Position numbers and translations under genes: made by a program. Below are positions 60,909-64,000 of a DNA stretch of 64,000 nucleotides, in pieces. Position 1 is the stretch's first letter. The number at the start of each line of letters is the position of its first letter. The notes beneath the pieces are model-generated. The model did not search any database and was not told where the DNA came from. It saw only the letters and a program-made list of their open reading frames with translations. This DNA comes from Peterkaempfera podocarpi (GTDB taxonomy: Bacteria; Actinomycetota; Actinomycetes; Streptomycetales; Streptomycetaceae), in contig NZ_CP162102.1 in the NCBI RefSeq assembly GCF_042466665.1, positions 3,906,001 to 3,970,000 of the forward strand, written 5' to 3'.

Positions 60909-60938
60909 CGGAACCCGCGCCCGGCCGGGCCGGGCGGG

Positions 60939-60982
60939 CGCGGGCCGGTCAGCCCGTGGGCGCGGGCCGGTCAGCCCGTGGG
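60939..60982 (+). repeat. Exact 22-bp tandem duplication spanning a stop codon
   Basis: Two perfect adjacent 22-bp copies beginning CGCGGGCCGGTC, 60939-60960 and 60961-60982. The stop codon of the minus-strand gene (60971-60973) falls in the second copy, and the first copy repeats it just downstream. Confidence 0.92.
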
Positions 60983-62868
60983 GGCGGGCCCGGCGGAGTC
61001 CGAGGGGTCCGGTGACGCCGAGCCGGAGGGCTGGGGCGACGGCGAGGCGGAGGACGGCGGCGGGGTGGACGGGCCCGGCTGCCCGGTGGGACCGCCCGAC
61101 GGCGGGGTGGAGGTCTGCCCGGGGCCGGGGTCCGGCGTCCCGGGGCCGCTCGACGGGGACTGGTCCGGGGGCGGCTGCTGGTGGTCACCGCCGCCGTGCC
61201 GGCGCCGATGGCCCTCGAGGGTGACCACGGCCTCGGAGGGCTGGAGTGCGATATGGGCGGTCCACCGCCCCCGCGGCGCCCGGTCGGCGTCCACGGTGAC
61301 GATGACGGTGATCCGCTGGCCCGGCTGGAGCACCCCCGACTCCCGGCTCAGCCGCAGCCAGGCGGCATCGCTGACCGCCCGCCAGTAGACCGGCTGGGCA
61401 CCGGAGTCGGTGAGGGTGATCACCGTACGGCTGCCGTACTCGCTGGCAGTGACCGTCAGCCGGCCCGCCCCGGTGGGCGGCGCCGTCTGGGCCGTCGGTG
61501 CCCGGCCGCCCGGCGGAGCCGTCACGGTGATCGGCAGCGCCACCGCCGGGACGGACTGCACCGCAGGTGACAACGTTTCGCCACCCACCGTGGGCACGGC
61601 CTCGCCCCGGCTCACCATGGCGCCGAACGCACGCGCCCGGTCCCGCCCTGTCGCATCGGACACCCGGACCCCGTCGCTGCCGCCGGCACCGTCGCCCGCC
61701 CCGTAGCCGTAGGCGGCGTCCGGGGTGTCCACCCGCACCGCGGAGACCGCCGCGGGGCCGCCCGCGCCGTCGCCGCCCCGGTGCGCGGCCCACAGCGCCG
61801 CCACCGGTGCCGCGAGCACCGCCGCCAGCACCGTGGTGGTCACCGCGCGGTTGCGCAGCACCACGGCCAGGTCGGGGAGTCCGCCCGGTGCCTGGGGAAG
61901 CCCTGCCGGTCGAACCGCGGACCGGGTTCACCGGGGCGCGCCGCCCGGCCGTGCGCCGGCCCGTGTGCGCCGCCCGGTCTGCCGCCGGACCGCCCGGGCC
62001 GGCCCGGGCGCCCCCGGCGACCCGCCGAGACCCCGGCCAGGAAGGCGGCGCCCGCCGCCCCCGCCAGCGCCGCCGACGGCGCCGCCACCAGCGGCAGGGT
62101 CTGCCCGGCCGCACCGCCGCAGTGCAGCGCCTCGGTGCCCGGCCAGGGGTCGTCGGCGACGGCGCGCTCGGCGGTGCCCCGGCAGGTCGGGCAGTCGTCC
62201 ACATGCTGCACCAGCTCACGGCGGAGCGCCGGGCCCAGCAGGGCGCCGCCGCCCTCGGGGCCGGGCCGGCCGCCGCCCAGCCGGGAGAGCTCGGGGCAGT
62301 CCGCGGCGGCCAGCACCCGCAGCGCCGTGCGGGTGCGCTCCACCTCGCAGCCGGCCTGGGTGAGCAGCGCCGCGGCCTCCTCCGGCCGCAGGCCCAGCAC
62401 CGCGGCGACCTCGGCGGGCCGCAGCCCGTGACGCACCGCCAGCTCCAGCGCCTCGCGCTGCTGCGGGGTGGTCCCCGCCGCCTCCGGCCAGGCCAGTACG
62501 GCGAGCCGGGCGTGCCGCTCCCGCCGCTGCTCGGCCGAGGGCGCCGGAGGACCCGCCCGGCCGCCCGGCGCCGCCGGGGCCGGCAGATCGGCCGTGCCGT
62601 CCGCCAGCCGCAGCAGGCAGGCGTACCGGGCCAGCGAGTAGAGCCAGGCGCGGAGCAGCACCGGGTCGCGCAGGCGGTCGTGGTGCCGTACCGCCATCTC
62701 CCGCACCGACCGCACGGCGGCCAGCGCGGCGTCGTGATCGCACAGCACGGAGAGGCAGTAGGTGAAGAGTCCGTCCACCTGCCGCGCGCACGCGTCCTCG
62801 GGCCGCTCGGTCCCGCACGACGCATATCCGGCCGCCGGGGGCATCTGGATATCGGCACTGGTCGTCAT
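60971..62868 (-). pseudogene. Sigma-factor-like/zinc-finger membrane protein with BACON-like domain, frame broken by one base near 61896
   Basis: From ATG 62868 (MTTSADIQMPPAAGYASCGT) the frame encodes a divergent sigma region 2-like helix bundle (QVDGLFTYCLSVLCDHDAAL), a region 4-like HTH (TPQQREALELAVRHGLRPAE to VAAVLGLRPEEAAALL), and a zinc-finger-like RELVQHVDDCPTCRG. It loses frame at GFPRHR and stops at 61840. The continuation in the next frame is QAPGGLPDLAVVLRNRAVTT, a membrane segment (VLAAVLAAPVAALWAAH), a BACON-like beta domain (YWRAVSDAAWLRLSRESGVL) and a Pro/Ser tail, ending at 60971. Adding one C to the CCCC run (GGGG at 61894-61897 on plus) joins both. The intact protein would be about 632 residues. 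Confidence 0.85.
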
Positions 62869-63024
62869 CCTGCCGACGCTAGGGGAAGCACGGCGGACGG
62901 TCGGGCGGGTCGCGGCCCGGGTACCTCTTTCGGGTAACAGGGCCACCGTCCCGGGTGACGGCGGACCGGCCCTCGGCGACCGCGGCGTGCGGCGCTGTCG
63001 GACCCTCCTTGTACGGTTCACCGC

Positions 63025-64000
63025 ATGGCAGCCCGAACCTCCTCCGGCAAGTCCTCCGCGAAGGCACGCCCCGCCTACCGCTGCACCGAGTGCGGCAACC
63101 AGCTCCCCAAGTGGGTGGGCCGCTGCCCCGAGTGCAACGCCTGGGGCACCGTGGAGGAGTACGGCGCGGTCCCGGTGCGCACCACCGCGGCCGGCCCGGT
63201 CAGCTCCCCCGCCCGCCCCATCGCCCAGGTGGACGGACAGGTCGCGACGGCCCGCGCCACCGGGGTGGACGAGCTGGACCGCGTGCTGGGCGGCGGCCTG
63301 GTGCCCGGCGCCGTGGTGCTGCTGGCCGGCGAGCCCGGCGTCGGCAAGTCGACCCTGCTGCTGGACGTCGCGGCCAAGGCCGCCTCCGCGCAGCACCGCA
63401 CGCTCTATGTCACCGGCGAGGAGTCGGCCGGCCAGGTTCGGCTGCGCGCCGACCGCATCGGCGCCCTCTCCGACCACCTCTACCTCGCGGCCGAGACCGA
63501 TCTGGGCGCGGTGCTCGGCCATATCGACCAGGTGGGCCCCTCGCTGCTGGTGCTGGACTCGGTGCAGACCATCGCCTCCGCGGAGCTGGACGGCGCCCCC
63601 GGCGGCATGGCGCAGGTCCGTGAGGTGGCGGGCGCCCTGATCCGGGCCTCCAAGGACCGCGGCATGGCCACCCTGCTGGTCGGCCATGTCACCAAGGACG
63701 GCTCCATCGCCGGTCCGCGGCTGCTGGAGCACCTGGTCGACGTGGTGCTGCACTTCGAGGGCGACCGGCATGCCCGGCTACGTCTCATCCGGGGCATCAA
63801 GAACCGCTACGGCGCCACCGACGAGGTGGGCTGCTTCGAGCTGCACGACGAGGGCATCGCCGGGCTGCCCGACCCGTCGGGGCTGTTCCTCACCCGTCGC
63901 TCCCAGCCGGTGCCCGGCACCTGTCTCACCGTCACCCTGGAGGGCCGGCGTCCGCTGGTCGCCGAGGTGCAGGCGCTGATGGTGGACTCCCAGATCCCCT
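63025..64000 (+). CDS. radA: DNA repair protein RadA, 3' end outside window
   Basis: The visible 325 residues of RadA/Sms: N-terminal zinc ribbon RCTECGNQLPKWVGRCPECN; Walker A in LLAGEPGVGKSTLLLDVAAK; VTGEESAGQVRLRADRI; Walker B LLVLDSVQTIAS; and the RadA-specific RLIRGIKNRYGATDEVGCFE. RadA is a hexameric helicase-like RecA paralogue that extends branch migration in recombinational repair. ATG 63025 opens MAARTSSGKSSAKARPAY. The gene runs off the right edge before the Lon-like C-terminal domain is complete. It is divergent from the sigma-like gene. Confidence 0.96.
   Translation, partial: MAARTSSGKSSAKARPAYRCTECGNQLPKWVGRCPECNAWGTVEEYGAVPVRTTAAGPVSSPARPIAQVDGQVATARATGVDELDRVLGGGLVPGAVVLLAGEPGVGKSTLLLDVAAKAASAQHRTLYVTGEESAGQVRLRADRIGALSDHLYLAAETDLGAVLGHIDQVGPSLLVLDSVQTIASAELDGAPGGMAQVREVAGALIRASKDRGMATLLVGHVTKDGSIAGPRLLEHLVDVVLHFEGDRHARLRLIRGIKNRYGATDEVGCFELHDEGIAGLPDPSGLFLTRRSQPVPGTCLTVTLEGRRPLVAEVQALMVDSQIP

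Overview
The window is a high-GC actinobacterial chromosome segment, almost certainly Streptomyces or a close relative (Kitasatospora or Streptacidiphilus type). The evidence is the strong G/C third-position bias, frequent GTG and TTG starts, the developmental genes bldN, rsbN, a bdtA-like gene and three chaplins, the rex-hemACD-hemB order, and a Ccs (system II) cytochrome c assembly operon. I see no tRNA or rRNA gene, IS element, integrase, prophage or CRISPR array.

Layout. 1-1124: end of a UbiD-type decarboxylase gene, diverging from a small PLDc_N membrane protein. 1215-5527: a nucleobase locus with an NCS1 permease (frameshifted), a PucR regulator, a cytosine-deaminase-like enzyme and an isopenicillin-N-synthase-like oxygenase. 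5819-7646: acyl-CoA carboxylase beta and epsilon subunits. 7856-15060: ccsB-resB-ccdA-tlpA, a PfpI protein, a histidine phosphatase and hemL, all on the minus strand. 15295-21529: a more accessory stretch with a conserved hypothetical, a methyltransferase, a leucine-rich-repeat protein, a secreted GH5 mannanase with a CBM2, three chaplins and a secreted protein. 21602-27547: rex-hemA-hemC-hemD(SUMT fusion), each pair joined by a 4-bp ATGA or GTGA overlap, then hemB, with a Rex operator upstream. 27649-29978: exonuclease, glutaredoxin-like protein and HAD-IB phosphatase.

30542-32820: the sporulation sigma factor bldN and its anti-sigma rsbN. 32921-35935: acyltransferase, NAD-dependent epimerase, the 32-residue ribosomal protein bS22 and a bdtA-like MerR-type regulator. 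36353-44767: AcuC deacetylase, an MFS transporter, a degenerate M23 protein, proC with a HAD phosphatase, a PHB-depolymerase-like esterase and a GNAT. 44864-52733: two ABC drug-export pairs and a large SARP/NB-ARC regulator. 52785-64000: ilvD, a TetR/methyltransferase pair, a TIM-barrel isomerase with a long basic tail, Ppx/GppA, a Cys-rich protein, a DUF402 protein, a sigma-like/zinc-finger/membrane protein and the start of radA.

Themes. Haem supply is heavily represented: hemL, hemA, hemC, hemD and hemB lie in one window with cytochrome c maturation genes, and rex ties part of this to the NADH/NAD+ ratio. sigma-BldN and chaplins, its known regulatory targets in Streptomyces, sit about 10 kb apart. 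Three genes (NCS1 permease, DrrA-like ATPase, sigma-like protein) each lack exactly one base compared with a continuous reading frame. That is either a sign of assembly indels or three independent inactivations. Two minus-strand genes end inside short tandem duplications that contain their own stop codon.
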